From NCBI RefSeq assembly GCF_013214175.1, contig NZ_JABSPA010000003.1:62001-126000 (forward strand): DNA of 64,000 bases. Direction: 5' to 3'. The position numbers were made by a program, and so were the translations under genes. The notes below the pieces were generated by a model. It made no database searches, was not told the DNA's origin, and saw nothing but the letters and a program-made list of their open reading frames with translations. The stretch comes from Colwellia sp. GTDB taxonomy: Bacteria > Pseudomonadota > Gammaproteobacteria > Enterobacterales > Alteromonadaceae. Every line of letters starts with the position of its first letter. Position 1 is the first letter of the stretch. Positions 37,875 through 46,918 of this stretch are shown here, one piece after another.

Positions 37875-38402
37875 TTAATTTACTGTTGGATCGAAGTTGA
37901 ATGCTATTGCGCTTTGTGGACAAACGCTGATACAAGCGCCGCACTGACTACAATCAAGGTCATTTAAACTCGGTTGCGGAATGCTTGAATCTAGGTAGTT
38001 AAATTTAATTACGCTGGTTTCACATTCATCACGGCAACTTTGACAATAGATGTTATTTTTAGCTAAACACTTATCACTGATTTCTAATGTGACAGGCCAA
38101 GCTTTTTCGCTATTGTTGATTATGTTTTCTTCAGTGAAAGAGCCGGAAAAAAGTGGTTGTTCACAGGTTTCGATACATTTATTACAAAAGGTACACTCAC
38201 CTAAGCTGAAATCGACCTTTGGAAAGCCATCTTCATCTTTAACAATAATATTGCTTTCACAACTGCTAATGCAGTCTTGGCATTGTGTGCAACCTGAGGT
38301 AAAAACAGCCTCGTTAATAACCCAAGGTAAACGCAGTTCTTGTTTAGTTTTAACACGGCCGCGAAAAAAACGTCTTCTTGAGGGATCTGCTAAGCGTTCC
38401 AC
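37875..38402 (-). CDS. napF: Ferredoxin-type protein NapF
   Basis: 175 residues from a GTG at 38402. Cytoplasmic protein with four cysteine clusters (CTQCQDCISSC, CTFCNKCIETC, CQSCRDEC, CSQCGACISVC) for [4Fe-4S] clusters, thought to help NapA maturation. The frame is open back to an ATG at 38492, but that part overlaps napE completely in another frame. The family N-terminus (ADPSRRRFFRGR) begins just after the GTG, which has AAAAGG upstream. A TTG at 38426 is an alternative. Confidence 0.85.
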   Translation of the reverse strand: MERLADPSRRRFFRGRVKTKQELRLPWVINEAVFTSGCTQCQDCISSCESNIIVKDEDGFPKVDFSLGECTFCNKCIETCEQPLFSGSFTEENIINNSEKAWPVTLEISDKCLAKNNIYCQSCRDECETSVIKFNYLDSSIPQPSLNDLDCSQCGACISVCPQSAIAFNFDPTVN

Positions 38403-38430
38403 AGTTTTAGCCTTTTCAGTGAACAAGGGG

Positions 38431-38592
38431 CTAAGCGCTTGGTGGACCAAAAAATATCTGGCTGATCCACACGGAAAAGCCAAAACCGGCAACGATAATT
38501 ACCGATAAAATTGGCGCTAAAAATACCGCTAAAAAGATAAAGGTATTTCGCTCATGCTTTTTTTGTTGTTCAGGAGATGTTGCTTGATTCAT
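38431..38592 (-). CDS. napE: Nitrate reductase membrane protein NapE
   Basis: 53 residues, easily missed. Start ATG at 38592; sequence MNQATSPEQQKKHERNTFIF, then a single helix LAVFLAPILSVIIVAGFGFSVW and WISQIFFGPPSA, closely the NapE pattern (FLAVxLAPxLSVxxVxxYGFxVWxxQ). First gene of napEFDABC. The napF start lies 29 bases after its stop, and the open frame of napF reads through it in another frame. Confidence 0.9.
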   Translation of the reverse strand: MNQATSPEQQKKHERNTFIFLAVFLAPILSVIIVAGFGFSVWISQIFFGPPSA

Positions 38593-38666
38593 AATGCTCT
38601 CGAAAGTTTATGATTAAGGTAAGCTATATTTAGGACTAATTTTAATCCCTTGCTAAGTCGTTTATA

Positions 38667-38680
38667 TTGACCTAGATCAA
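38667..38680. promoter_or_regulatory. FNR/EtrA box upstream of napEFDABC
   Basis: TTGACCTAGATCAA matches TTGAT-N4-ATCAA at 9 of 10 positions and is nearly symmetrical. It lies 75 bases upstream of napE, a sensible activator distance. Anaerobic activation of nap by FNR or EtrA is known in related bacteria. Confidence 0.75.
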
Positions 38681-38834
38681 ACTTTGCAAAATAACCATAG
38701 TTAATTTGGGGTTTTATCCAGTATAGATGTTAAATAATGTAAATGGCTAGGTTAATTTTTTATTCTTTTGCTTTAACATACTTGATAAACTTAATGTTAT
38801 TCCCCTTCTGCTTATTTCAGGATGCTAACAACCT

Positions 38835-41045
38835 ATGCATGTTCAATTCTTCACTTCTTGGGTTAAAGCTTATGCTAAGCAAGCCTTGTTAAACAATGAA
38901 CGTCGCTTGGTTGTTTTATCTGGCAGTGAGTCATGGGCATTGTCCTTGTTAGGCTCTATCGATGTGGTATCTGAGACTTTGCAAAGCAATGTTAATGGTC
39001 ATTCGACTTGTTTAATATATGGCGATAGTGCCACCTTTCCTGCAAACGTACAGAAAAAGCGCTATCGAGATAAGTTAGGCAGTGAGAGTGATGTCATGAT
39101 TTTTGTCGACAGCCCATTTACTATTGATGCTTTTGCAGCATTATCAGGAACCCTAAAAGCTGGCGGATTATTATTTATAGTAATACCAGAAATCAATAAA
39201 GCGTCTAAAAAAAGTCTGTTTTTTAATCGGTTTTATGCATTGATTCAAGCGATGCCTCGCCATACTATTATCACTGAATCACAAGCTAAGCTTTCATCAC
39301 CAAGCATATCTATAGTTGAGCAAGAACATAAAAAAGTACAAGGAAGCTATCCATTAGGCTGCATTACTGCCGAGCAGTACCAAGCGGTACAAGCCATTGT
39401 TAAGGTTGTTACCGGACATAGGAAAAGACCGCTGGTGTTAACCGCTGATCGCGGTAGAGGTAAATCATCGGCTTTAGCTATTAGCTGTGCTCAGCTATTA
39501 CAAGCGAATGAAGAAAGTGTATTTCAAATTGTTATTACCGCCCCTGATCTTCAAGCGTTAACGGTTTTTTTTCGGCAATTAAGTAATAGCTTGCCCAATG
39601 CTGAGCAGCGAGGCAATACATTTACTTATGGTAAAGCTAGTGTGGAATTTATCGCCATTGATCAACTATTAAAACAGCCAATAAAAGTTAATCTACTCTT
39701 GGTTGATGAAGCGGCCGCGATTCCTGTGTATCTGCTTGAGCAATTGCTTAGCCATTATCACCGAATGGTTTTCTCTAGTACTGTTCATGGCTATGAAGGT
39801 GCAGGACGTGGTTTTACCATTAAGTTTCAGCAGAGCCTTGCTAGGTTATGTCCTCAATGGTCGAGTTTACATATCAATCAGCCGATCCGTTGGCGGAAAA
39901 ATGATCCATTGGAACAGTTGGTTTTTGATAGCTGTTTATTAAATGCCGAGTTACCGGTTTTACCTGCTCAGCTACAAATAAATAGTGATGATAGCGCCAA
40001 TGAAAAGGCTGATTTTATTGCCTCGACTGTATTTAAAGTCATAAGTGCAGCAGAGCTAGTTACTGATGAAGGGTTGTTACAGCAAGTTTTCGCAGTTTTA
40101 GTGACGGCACATTATCAAACTAAGCCGAGCGATTTACAGTTGCTGCTAGATAATCCCCAGGTACAACTGGCCTGCCTTTATTCAAAAAGTAATGGTCAAG
40201 TTGCAGTGATAGCAGTTGCTTTGTTGATGAATGAAGGAAAGAGCTATGGTGTTGATAAGGCAGATGTAAGGGCGATAAAAAGCTCACAACGTCGTTTACG
40301 TAATCACTTTTTACCGCAATCATTATTAAGTCATTGTGGTTTTGAACAAGCCTTTGATTATAACTATTTACGAATTATGCGTATTGCCGTGCATCCACAA
40401 ATACAGCAGCGAGGTATTGGTTTACATTTTCTAGCACAAATACAGCAGTTAGCGACAGAGCAGGGTGCTGATTTTGTTGGCTCCAGTTTTGGTGTTAATG
40501 CGGAGCTGTTATCTTTTTGGTTTAAAGCTGGCTTTACTATGGTGCGTATTGGTTTTACTAAAGATAAGGCCAGTGGTGAACACTCTGCTTTAGTCATTAA
40601 AGGCAAAAATAAAAATACTGAGCAAAGACAGCAGCAATTTAAAGACAACTTTTATCGTAGCTTTGATTATTTACTTTTAGAAGAATATAAAACGCTAAGC
40701 AGTAAACTTGTGCATTTACTGTTGACACATAATACTAAGGAATCCCTAACTAAGTTGTCGGCTGCTGATATCGAAAGTGTATATGCCTATGCCCAAGGTG
40801 AGCGTTTATATAGTAGTTGTGCCTTTAGTCTGTATCAATGGCTCAAACATGACTTGCTAACTCATCATAAACATACTCCTACTGATGTTATTCAGCACTC
40901 CTTAGTGCTTATTGCTCGGTTAATACAAAAGCATGATAGTGACACCGTTTGTCAGTTATATGGCTTAACAGGGAAAAAAATGTTGAACCAACACATTAAA
41001 GAATATATTGCCTTGCAGCTAGCTGCATACCAGGCAGCTAATTAA
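38835..41045 (+). CDS. tmcA: tRNA(Met) cytidine acetyltransferase TmcA
   Basis: 736 residues. Makes N4-acetylcytidine at the wobble position of elongator tRNA-Met using acetyl-CoA and ATP. N-terminal DUF1726 domain, RNA-helicase-like ATPase with Walker A ADRGRGKSS (K210) and Walker B LLVDEAAAIP, then a GNAT domain (about 450-600, with VHPQIQQRGIGLHFLAQ) and a C-terminal tRNA-binding domain. Divergent from the nap operon. Confidence 0.95.
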   Translation: MHVQFFTSWVKAYAKQALLNNERRLVVLSGSESWALSLLGSIDVVSETLQSNVNGHSTCLIYGDSATFPANVQKKRYRDKLGSESDVMIFVDSPFTIDAFAALSGTLKAGGLLFIVIPEINKASKKSLFFNRFYALIQAMPRHTIITESQAKLSSPSISIVEQEHKKVQGSYPLGCITAEQYQAVQAIVKVVTGHRKRPLVLTADRGRGKSSALAISCAQLLQANEESVFQIVITAPDLQALTVFFRQLSNSLPNAEQRGNTFTYGKASVEFIAIDQLLKQPIKVNLLLVDEAAAIPVYLLEQLLSHYHRMVFSSTVHGYEGAGRGFTIKFQQSLARLCPQWSSLHINQPIRWRKNDPLEQLVFDSCLLNAELPVLPAQLQINSDDSANEKADFIASTVFKVISAAELVTDEGLLQQVFAVLVTAHYQTKPSDLQLLLDNPQVQLACLYSKSNGQVAVIAVALLMNEGKSYGVDKADVRAIKSSQRRLRNHFLPQSLLSHCGFEQAFDYNYLRIMRIAVHPQIQQRGIGLHFLAQIQQLATEQGADFVGSSFGVNAELLSFWFKAGFTMVRIGFTKDKASGEHSALVIKGKNKNTEQRQQQFKDNFYRSFDYLLLEEYKTLSSKLVHLLLTHNTKESLTKLSAADIESVYAYAQGERLYSSCAFSLYQWLKHDLLTHHKHTPTDVIQHSLVLIARLIQKHDSDTVCQLYGLTGKKMLNQHIKEYIALQLAAYQAAN

Positions 41046-41050
41046 TGGAC

Positions 41051-41269
41051 TTAAGCTCTTCGGGCATGCCAGTGCCAAAAGCGCTGCATAGCTATATAAT
41101 CGCAGCGTTTTTCACCACAAAAATTGATATCATCGTGTTGCAGTAGCTTGTTTAAGTAAAAGCAGATGGTTTGTGCTAAACCGCTGCTCGGATTGTTTTT
41201 ATAAGTGGTTAGCAACATAACTAACCACTTCTCCATATAGGTAAACTCTTTTGATGCGGTTAGACACAT
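41051..41269 (-). CDS. Small conserved-looking cysteine-containing protein, second gene of Fur-box pair
   Basis: 72 residues from the ATG at 41269, which has GGGAG nine bases upstream. An upstream frame to 41350 overlaps the preceding gene and is unlikely. Sequence features: NPSSGLAQTICFYLNKLLQHDDINFCGEKRCDYIAMQRFW, with two Cys spaced FCGEKRC. No signal peptide. I recognise the look of an Alteromonadales/Vibrio small family but cannot name it. Thirteen bases after the companion gene. Confidence 0.6.
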   Translation of the reverse strand: MCLTASKEFTYMEKWLVMLLTTYKNNPSSGLAQTICFYLNKLLQHDDINFCGEKRCDYIAMQRFWHWHARRA

Positions 41270-41282
41270 AATAATTTTCTCC

Positions 41283-41465
41283 CTAAAGAACATCACTGTT
41301 GGTACTACTTGCCAGTAAGGTATGCCAGATAACTGCCTTTGCATTCGCATTTAAGCATTTACAGTCACCGCAGTGTAGTAAACCTGAGTCGAGTAAATGA
41401 GTCAGTAGATTACTTGATATCTCTACTTGTACTTTATCGTAATTATTAACAGCTATAGTGGTCAT
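41283..41465 (-). CDS. Small cysteine-containing protein, first gene of Fur-box pair
   Basis: 60 residues. Start with GGGGGGA six bases upstream. It has a cysteine cluster CGDCKC in LLHCGDCKCLNANAKAVIWHTLL and no signal peptide. The cysteine spacing would suit a metal or Fe-S site, by inference only. A perfect Fur-like palindrome lies 52 bases upstream, so iron-starvation control is likely. Function unknown. Confidence 0.65.
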   Translation of the reverse strand: MTTIAVNNYDKVQVEISSNLLTHLLDSGLLHCGDCKCLNANAKAVIWHTLLASSTNSDVL

Positions 41466-41516
41466 ATCTATCCCCCCATGTTTTTATTAAGCATAAACAA
41501 AGAAAACCATTAATGC

Positions 41517-41537
41517 AAATGATAATTGTTATCATTT
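41517..41537. promoter_or_regulatory. Fur-like operator
   Basis: AAATGATAA-TTG-TTATCATTT is a perfect 21-base inverted repeat with the TGATAA/TTATCA hexamers of Fur boxes. It lies 52 bases upstream of the minus-strand gene pair at 41051-41465. Zur or another Fur-family regulator is the alternative. Confidence 0.8.
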
Positions 41538-41566
41538 AGTGTTGTTTAGTAAAGTTATTGAAAGTA

Positions 41567-41725
41567 ATACAAGTTTCATTAAGTTTGTGATTTTGTTGTG
41601 CATAGGGAAAATAAATTAGGGCAAGGCGCTTGATTGAGTAATAGCTGGCTATTGGGATTGAGAGCAACGCTGACATGGCGTATTTTAACCAGCACAAGTG
41701 AGCAATAATTTAATGACATTGGTAT
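41567..41725. repeat. 159-bp MITE-like repeat, copy 2
   Basis: Same orientation and length as 31263-31421. Terminal inverted repeats ATACAAGTTTCATTAA and TTAATGACATTGGTAT. The internal palindrome is changed to AATAGCTGGCTATT. Most differences are single substitutions. It separates the Fur-box gene pair from the ABC transporter genes and has no open frame. Confidence 0.85.
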
Positions 41726-41798
41726 AAATGTTATTTCATTTTACTAAAAGCTATTAGTAGTACAGTATGGATAAGCATTAATAAGAGGGAACAGATAT

Positions 41799-42680
41799 AT
41801 GAGTGCAGCAGTTAGCGTGCAGTCACTTTGCAAGCAGTATAAAGATGTTTGCGCCGTTGATAAGGTCAGTTTCGATGTTCAACAGGGACATTGTTTTGGT
41901 CTCCTTGGACCGAATGGTGCGGGCAAAACCACTACCATTGAAATTATGGAAGGTATTGTCAGCGCTACTTCAGGGCAAGTGCTCTATCAAGGCCAGCCCG
42001 TCGATAAACAGATGTCTCAACAAATAGGAATTCAGTTTCAAAATACCGCCTTACAAGACTTTTTAACCGTGAAAGAAACGCTTAATTTATTTGCTTCCTT
42101 TTATCAGCATACTTTAGCGCAAGAGCAATTGATTGAACTGTGTGATTTAAGTGAGTTTATTAACCGTGATAACCGTCTATTGTCGGGAGGGCAAAGGCAG
42201 CGATTATTACTGGCTTTAGCTTTGATTAACGACCCGGAAATACTCTTTCTTGATGAGCCGACTACCGGTTTAGATCCCCATGCAAGACGCAATTTTTGGC
42301 AATTAATTAAAAATATTAAAGCGCAAAATAAGACCATTATTTTAACGACTCATTATATGGATGAAGCAGAGCAGCTTTGTGACGATATCGTGATTATGGA
42401 TCAAGGCAAGATTATTGCCGCAGGTACCCCTCATCAATTATTAGCCAAACACTTTGACGATGTTTTTATATATTTGCCTCTGGCACAAGTTTCAAATGAA
42501 CTGGTAACTGTGCATGGCTGGACTAAATTAGCTGATCGTATTGAGATTGCTAGTAAAAACGTTGAACAAACGCTAACGCTGTTGATGGGACAGGGCGTTT
42601 CTCTTGATGGCTTACATGTTAAATCAGCTAATCTTGATGATTTGTTTTTGAAGTTAACAGGTCATTCTCTTCAAGCCTAG
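41799..42680 (+). CDS. ABC transporter ATP-binding protein (ABC-2 type exporter)
   Basis: 293 residues. Walker A GPNGAGKTT at 37-45, signature LSGGQRQRLLLALAL, Walker B ILFLDEPTTGLDP and H-loop TTHYMDEAEQL are complete. It is of the drug/polysaccharide/lipid exporter class (DrrA/NodI-like). It is followed 33 bases later by its permease. Substrate unknown. Confidence 0.92.
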   Translation: MSAAVSVQSLCKQYKDVCAVDKVSFDVQQGHCFGLLGPNGAGKTTTIEIMEGIVSATSGQVLYQGQPVDKQMSQQIGIQFQNTALQDFLTVKETLNLFASFYQHTLAQEQLIELCDLSEFINRDNRLLSGGQRQRLLLALALINDPEILFLDEPTTGLDPHARRNFWQLIKNIKAQNKTIILTTHYMDEAEQLCDDIVIMDQGKIIAAGTPHQLLAKHFDDVFIYLPLAQVSNELVTVHGWTKLADRIEIASKNVEQTLTLLMGQGVSLDGLHVKSANLDDLFLKLTGHSLQA

Positions 42681-42713
42681 TTGCTAAAGTAGCCTTATAC
42701 CTTAGGATGTTTT

Positions 42714-43769
42714 ATGAATTTCAAACGTTTTTTTGCCGTATTTAAAGCGCGTAATATTGAGTTTTTCCGTGATAAGTCATCTCTTGGCTGGAACTTGTTT
42801 TTCCCGGTTTTATTATTAGTTGGTTTTTCATTTATATTTTCAGGTGATGGTCGTCCGGCTTATAAAATAGGTTTGCTTAGCCAACAAGGTCAAAGCGAAA
42901 GCTTGGAACAAGCAACATTGGCGCAACTACGCTTTATTGATTTTATTGACTATAACGATGTTGATTTAGCAAAAGCAAAACTTAGTCGCCACAGTCTTGA
43001 TTTGTTAGTTGATTATAGTACTCAACGTTATTGGGTGAATGAAGAGTCTTCGAAAAGTTATTTAGTCGAAAAAATCTTTCTTGGTGAACAGTTTGGCCAG
43101 CAGCTAGGCCAACAACTAGGTAAGCAATCCGCTTTTACTCGCTTAGAAAGTAGTGGTAAGAGTATTCGCTATGTTGATTGGGTGTTACCTGGGATTTTAG
43201 GTATGAATATGATGTTCAGCTGCCTGTTTGGTGTTGGCTATGTCATTGTGCGCTACCGAAAAAACTCAGTACTAAAGCGCCTAAAAGCAACGCCGTTATC
43301 GGCTTTTGAATTTGTATCGGCGCAATTATTATCACGCTTATTTATCGTGATGTTTATGTCGCTAGTCGTCTACAGTGGCTGCAATGTGTTTTTTGATTTC
43401 TTTATGTTGGGCAGTTATTTAGATTTATTCATCATAGGTGTCTTAGGCGCTTTTTGCTTAATTAGTCTAGGCCTGCTGGTGGCTAGTCGTAGTAAAAGTG
43501 AAGAGCTTATTGGCGGCTTATTAAATTTAACATCTTGGCCTATGATGATGCTCTCCGGAGTATGGTTCAGCTTAGAAGGGGCGCCTAATGCGCTTAAAAT
43601 ATTTGCTGATTTTATGCCGCTGACTCATTTAGTTGCTGGCGCTAGAGCAGTAATTACTGAAGGGGCATCATTGAGTGATATTAGTTTTCATGTCAATGCA
43701 TTGCTACTAATGAGTGGTGTATTTTTACTGTTAGGGTCTTATTTGTTTAGTTGGAATACCGAGCGATAA
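42714..43769 (+). CDS. ABC-2 type transporter permease
   Basis: 351 residues. One N-terminal helix (about 25-43), a large extracytoplasmic domain (about 45-150), then five helices including LPGILGMNMMFSCLFGVGYV, the ABC-2/LinearmycinB-type pattern. It forms a transporter with the preceding ATPase. It lies 242 bases upstream of the ketosynthase gene; whether they cooperate is unknown. Confidence 0.88.
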   Translation: MNFKRFFAVFKARNIEFFRDKSSLGWNLFFPVLLLVGFSFIFSGDGRPAYKIGLLSQQGQSESLEQATLAQLRFIDFIDYNDVDLAKAKLSRHSLDLLVDYSTQRYWVNEESSKSYLVEKIFLGEQFGQQLGQQLGKQSAFTRLESSGKSIRYVDWVLPGILGMNMMFSCLFGVGYVIVRYRKNSVLKRLKATPLSAFEFVSAQLLSRLFIVMFMSLVVYSGCNVFFDFFMLGSYLDLFIIGVLGAFCLISLGLLVASRSKSEELIGGLLNLTSWPMMMLSGVWFSLEGAPNALKIFADFMPLTHLVAGARAVITEGASLSDISFHVNALLLMSGVFLLLGSYLFSWNTER

Positions 43770-44011
43770 AGAATTGTTGCTCTTAACATAAGCGCAGAGC
43801 ACCATATTTAGCAATAAAATAAAATTGTAATGATAGTGTTGTGGTGTAGTATTGGTAGTATAAACAAGCAAGTAGAGTTAGATTTCTTATAGCTTTCCTC
43901 CATGCACTGAGTTTGTGGTAATCATATGGTCATACCAGTATACTTGTTTTAAAATAGGTAGTTGTAACAACGGCTACCAGTGTTTTATCCCTTTTTATTG
44001 AGAGACCTATT

Positions 44012-45130
44012 ATGGCTGTTGTGATTAGCGGAACGGGGTTATACACTCCTTCGCAGAGCATTTCAAATGATGAATTAGTACACTGTTTTAACCAATACGT
44101 AGAAAAGTTTAACCTTACCCATAGCCAAGAGATTGAAGAGGGTAAGGTAACGGCGTTATCTCCTTCCGATAGCAGCTTTATTGAAAAAGCTTCGGGCATT
44201 AAAAGTCGCTATGTTATGGCGAAAGAAGATATTTTAAATGTTGATGTAATGTCGCCACGCTTTACTGAACGCAGTAATGATGAGCTTTCCATGCAAGCCG
44301 AAATGGGCGTAGCTGCAGCTAAAGATGCTATGTTAGCTGCCAATAAAACCCCAGCAGATATTGACCTAATTATTGTTGCTTGTGCTTATACACAGCGCTC
44401 TTACCCGGCGATGGCCATTGAAATACAAAATGCCCTTGGTTGTGATGGTTGGGGTTTTGATATGTTAGTGGCATGTTCTGCCGCAACCTTTGGCATTATC
44501 AATGCTGCTAATGCCATTCGCAGTGGTACAGCTAAAACAGTGTTGGTGATTAACCCTGAAATATTATCTCCGCAAATTAATTATCGTGACCGAGACAGTC
44601 ACTTCATCTTTGGCGATGTTGCTACTGCTTCTATTATTGAAGATGAAAGTACCGCCAATGCGGAGCATGTTTTTAAAATAGTGAGTGAAAAACCTATTAC
44701 CCGTTTTTCCAACAATATTCGCAGTAATATTGGTTATATGAATAACTGTAGTCCAGAGAGTGTTGATGATATAGATAAATACTTTATTCAGCAGGGGCGT
44801 AAGGTTTTTAAAGAAGTTTTACCTATGGTATCTCATTTAATTATTACCGAAATGGAAAAGCTTAGCTTGGGTGCTAATGATATTAAACGGCTTTATTTAC
44901 ACCAAGCCAATATCAATATGAATAATTTTATTGCTAAAAAAGTATTAGGTAGGGAGCCGCTTAGCAGTGAAGCACCTATTATTTTAGATGAATACGCCAA
45001 TACCAGTTCAGCGGGTTGTATCATCACATTGCACAAAAATAAGCAAGGCTTGGTCGCGGGAGATAAGAGTGTCTTATGTTCATTCGGCGCTGGTTATTCT
45101 GCATGTTGTTTAATATTGGAATATCTATAA
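44012..45130 (+). CDS. Beta-ketoacyl-ACP synthase III-like protein
   Basis: 372 residues, longer than the usual 317 of housekeeping FabH. Thiolase fold with catalytic Cys C155 (VACSAATFG), His H297 (LHQANINM) and Asn N330 (YANTSSAG), so active. The N-terminal insertion at about 25-70 distinguishes it. It belongs to the FabH-like group that condenses non-standard acyl groups. It is not placed in a fab cluster; neighbours are an ABC exporter and an unknown gene that starts 18 bases later, so a specialised lipid or small-molecule role is possible. Confidence 0.88.
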   Translation: MAVVISGTGLYTPSQSISNDELVHCFNQYVEKFNLTHSQEIEEGKVTALSPSDSSFIEKASGIKSRYVMAKEDILNVDVMSPRFTERSNDELSMQAEMGVAAAKDAMLAANKTPADIDLIIVACAYTQRSYPAMAIEIQNALGCDGWGFDMLVACSAATFGIINAANAIRSGTAKTVLVINPEILSPQINYRDRDSHFIFGDVATASIIEDESTANAEHVFKIVSEKPITRFSNNIRSNIGYMNNCSPESVDDIDKYFIQQGRKVFKEVLPMVSHLIITEMEKLSLGANDIKRLYLHQANINMNNFIAKKVLGREPLSSEAPIILDEYANTSSAGCIITLHKNKQGLVAGDKSVLCSFGAGYSACCLILEYL

Positions 45131-45148
45131 AAAATAGTATCTGCGCTT

Positions 45149-45799
45149 ATGACACAGTCTAGTTTTTGGCAAACACATACTGAGACCGGAGATTTTGCAG
45201 AATTATGCAATGGCCTTTATCAGCGAGAAATCAACCTTATTGCTAAGGGCGATTATGCCAGTGTTCAGGCTGTTCAAGCGCGTTTACAAAGTTTACCTTA
45301 TTACATCACTCGAACAGCTCATGCGATGACAGACGTTATCTCTCAAGGGCTGTCACCCTTGCAATTGGATAGTCAAAACGCCAGTTGGTCGGCAAAACAA
45401 AGTACAAAATTACCTTTGTCAGGACAAGAAACCGAGCAAGAGCGTGATAAAGTTTTTGCCTGGTACTTGCAAGAAGGTATTTGTGTAGGCTTAGCTGTGC
45501 CAGTGCTGTTGTTTGATCATATTATTATTGATTGTATTGACCGCATTGATGTCGACAGGCAGAGACTACGTACTAATGTTGGTGGCTGGTTTTCACTAGT
45601 CGCTACTAATAGTGTCACCCAAGGCAGGGATGTAAATAAACAGCTACTTAAACCCAGTAAAAAAATTATGACCTCAGCTTGCGCAGGTCATTGTTGGCAA
45701 AGAAATATCAAGCAACTTCCTATTATTCCAAGTTTGCGAGAATTATTACTATCTTGCTCTATTAACTGGAAAAACTTCAAAAAACCTTTGGCTATTTAA
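45149..45799 (+). CDS. Unrecognised protein downstream of FabH-like gene
   Basis: 216 residues, soluble, no signal peptide. The first half is hydrophilic; a central segment LQEGICVGLAVPVLLFDHIIIDCIDRIDV contains a hydrophobic stretch and acidic residues, and a later part has CAGHC. I do not recognise a family. It begins 18 bases after the ketosynthase stop, so it is probably translated from the same message, and it lies before ftsB. The reading frame is intact with base use like that of its neighbours. Confidence 0.55.
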   Translation: MTQSSFWQTHTETGDFAELCNGLYQREINLIAKGDYASVQAVQARLQSLPYYITRTAHAMTDVISQGLSPLQLDSQNASWSAKQSTKLPLSGQETEQERDKVFAWYLQEGICVGLAVPVLLFDHIIIDCIDRIDVDRQRLRTNVGGWFSLVATNSVTQGRDVNKQLLKPSKKIMTSACAGHCWQRNIKQLPIIPSLRELLLSCSINWKNFKKPLAI

Positions 45800-45866
45800 C
45801 TCTGCCTTTACTTAGGTATAATAACCATACTATTTACTGAATTTTATATCCTCTTCTTAGGTTTTT

Positions 45867-46190
45867 ATGCGCGTATTTACCGCTGTTTTACTGATACTAT
45901 TAGTGTTACTTCAATACCGACTTTGGTTTGGTAAAAATAGTGTGCCTGACTATATTGCCTTAAAAGAAAATCTAGTACGTCAGTTGGGTGCAAATGAAAA
46001 GCTGCAGCAACGCAATAAATTACTTTATGCCGACACTGACGATTTGAAGTTGGGGCTTGAAGCCATAGAAGAACGAGCTCGAAACGAGTTGGGTATGATC
46101 AAAGAAAATGAAACATTTTTTCGTCTCATTCCCAAAGAACGTGGTAGACGTAATGTGAGTGATAATATAAACGGCAAGGTGATGCCATAA
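45867..46190 (+). CDS. ftsB: Cell division protein FtsB
   Basis: 107 residues. Bitopic divisome protein: N-terminal helix (residues 2-21), then a coiled coil (about 30-70) and the conserved ARNELGMIKENETFFRLIP region. Its stop overlaps the ispD start (TAATG), as in many gammaproteobacteria. Confidence 0.93.
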   Translation: MRVFTAVLLILLVLLQYRLWFGKNSVPDYIALKENLVRQLGANEKLQQRNKLLYADTDDLKLGLEAIEERARNELGMIKENETFFRLIPKERGRRNVSDNINGKVMP

Positions 46191-46903
46191 TGGAACAAGC
46201 ACAAAAAATTATTGTTATTGTCCCAGCTGCCGGTGTTGGCAAAAGAATGCAAGCCAATTGCCCAAAACAATACTTACTTATTAATAATGAAAGCATTCTT
46301 AGCCACACTGTGATGAGACTGTTAAGTCACCCGAGGATTGCACAGGTGATTCTTGCCTTAGGTGAGCACGATCAATATTTTAATGAGTCTGAGTTAGCTC
46401 ACCATAACGATATTATTCGAGTAAAAGGTGGCGCCGAGCGAGTAGATTCTGTGCTCAGTGGTTTACAAGCGGTTGATAGACAAAAATATCCCTGGGTGTT
46501 GGTACATGACGCCGCGCGTCCTTGTGTTAGCCATGAAGATATAGATAACTTGATTAATCAATGTTTAAGTAATAATTGTGGTGGAATTTTAGCAACACCT
46601 GTTCGAGATACCATGAAACGTGGTGTGAGTAAAATAGGTGCAATGAACACGATTAAAAATACCGTTGATAGAGAACAGTTATGGCATGCGTTAACGCCGC
46701 AGTTATATAAAACAGTTGAGCTAACTCATGCCATTGAGCAAGCATTAGTGCAGGGTTTGATCATCACAGATGAAGCTTCAGCAATGGAACATGCTAATCA
46801 TAAAAGCCTACTTGTTTCTGCCAGTAGTGAAAATATAAAAATAACTCACCCTAATGATTTAGCATTAGCTGAATTTTATTTAAATAAGCAAGCAAATAGC
46901 TAG
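46190..46903 (+). CDS. ispD: 2-C-methyl-D-erythritol 4-phosphate cytidylyltransferase
   Basis: 237 residues. Third step of the MEP isoprenoid pathway (CTP + MEP). VPAAGVGKRMQANCPKQYLLINN with the catalytic Arg/Lys, KGGAERVDSVLSGL and VHDAARPCV are family motifs. Coupled to ftsB by a one-base overlap and 15 bases before ispF. Confidence 0.96.
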   Translation: MEQAQKIIVIVPAAGVGKRMQANCPKQYLLINNESILSHTVMRLLSHPRIAQVILALGEHDQYFNESELAHHNDIIRVKGGAERVDSVLSGLQAVDRQKYPWVLVHDAARPCVSHEDIDNLINQCLSNNCGGILATPVRDTMKRGVSKIGAMNTIKNTVDREQLWHALTPQLYKTVELTHAIEQALVQGLIITDEASAMEHANHKSLLVSASSENIKITHPNDLALAEFYLNKQANS

Positions 46904-46918
46904 ATAAAGGATGACACA

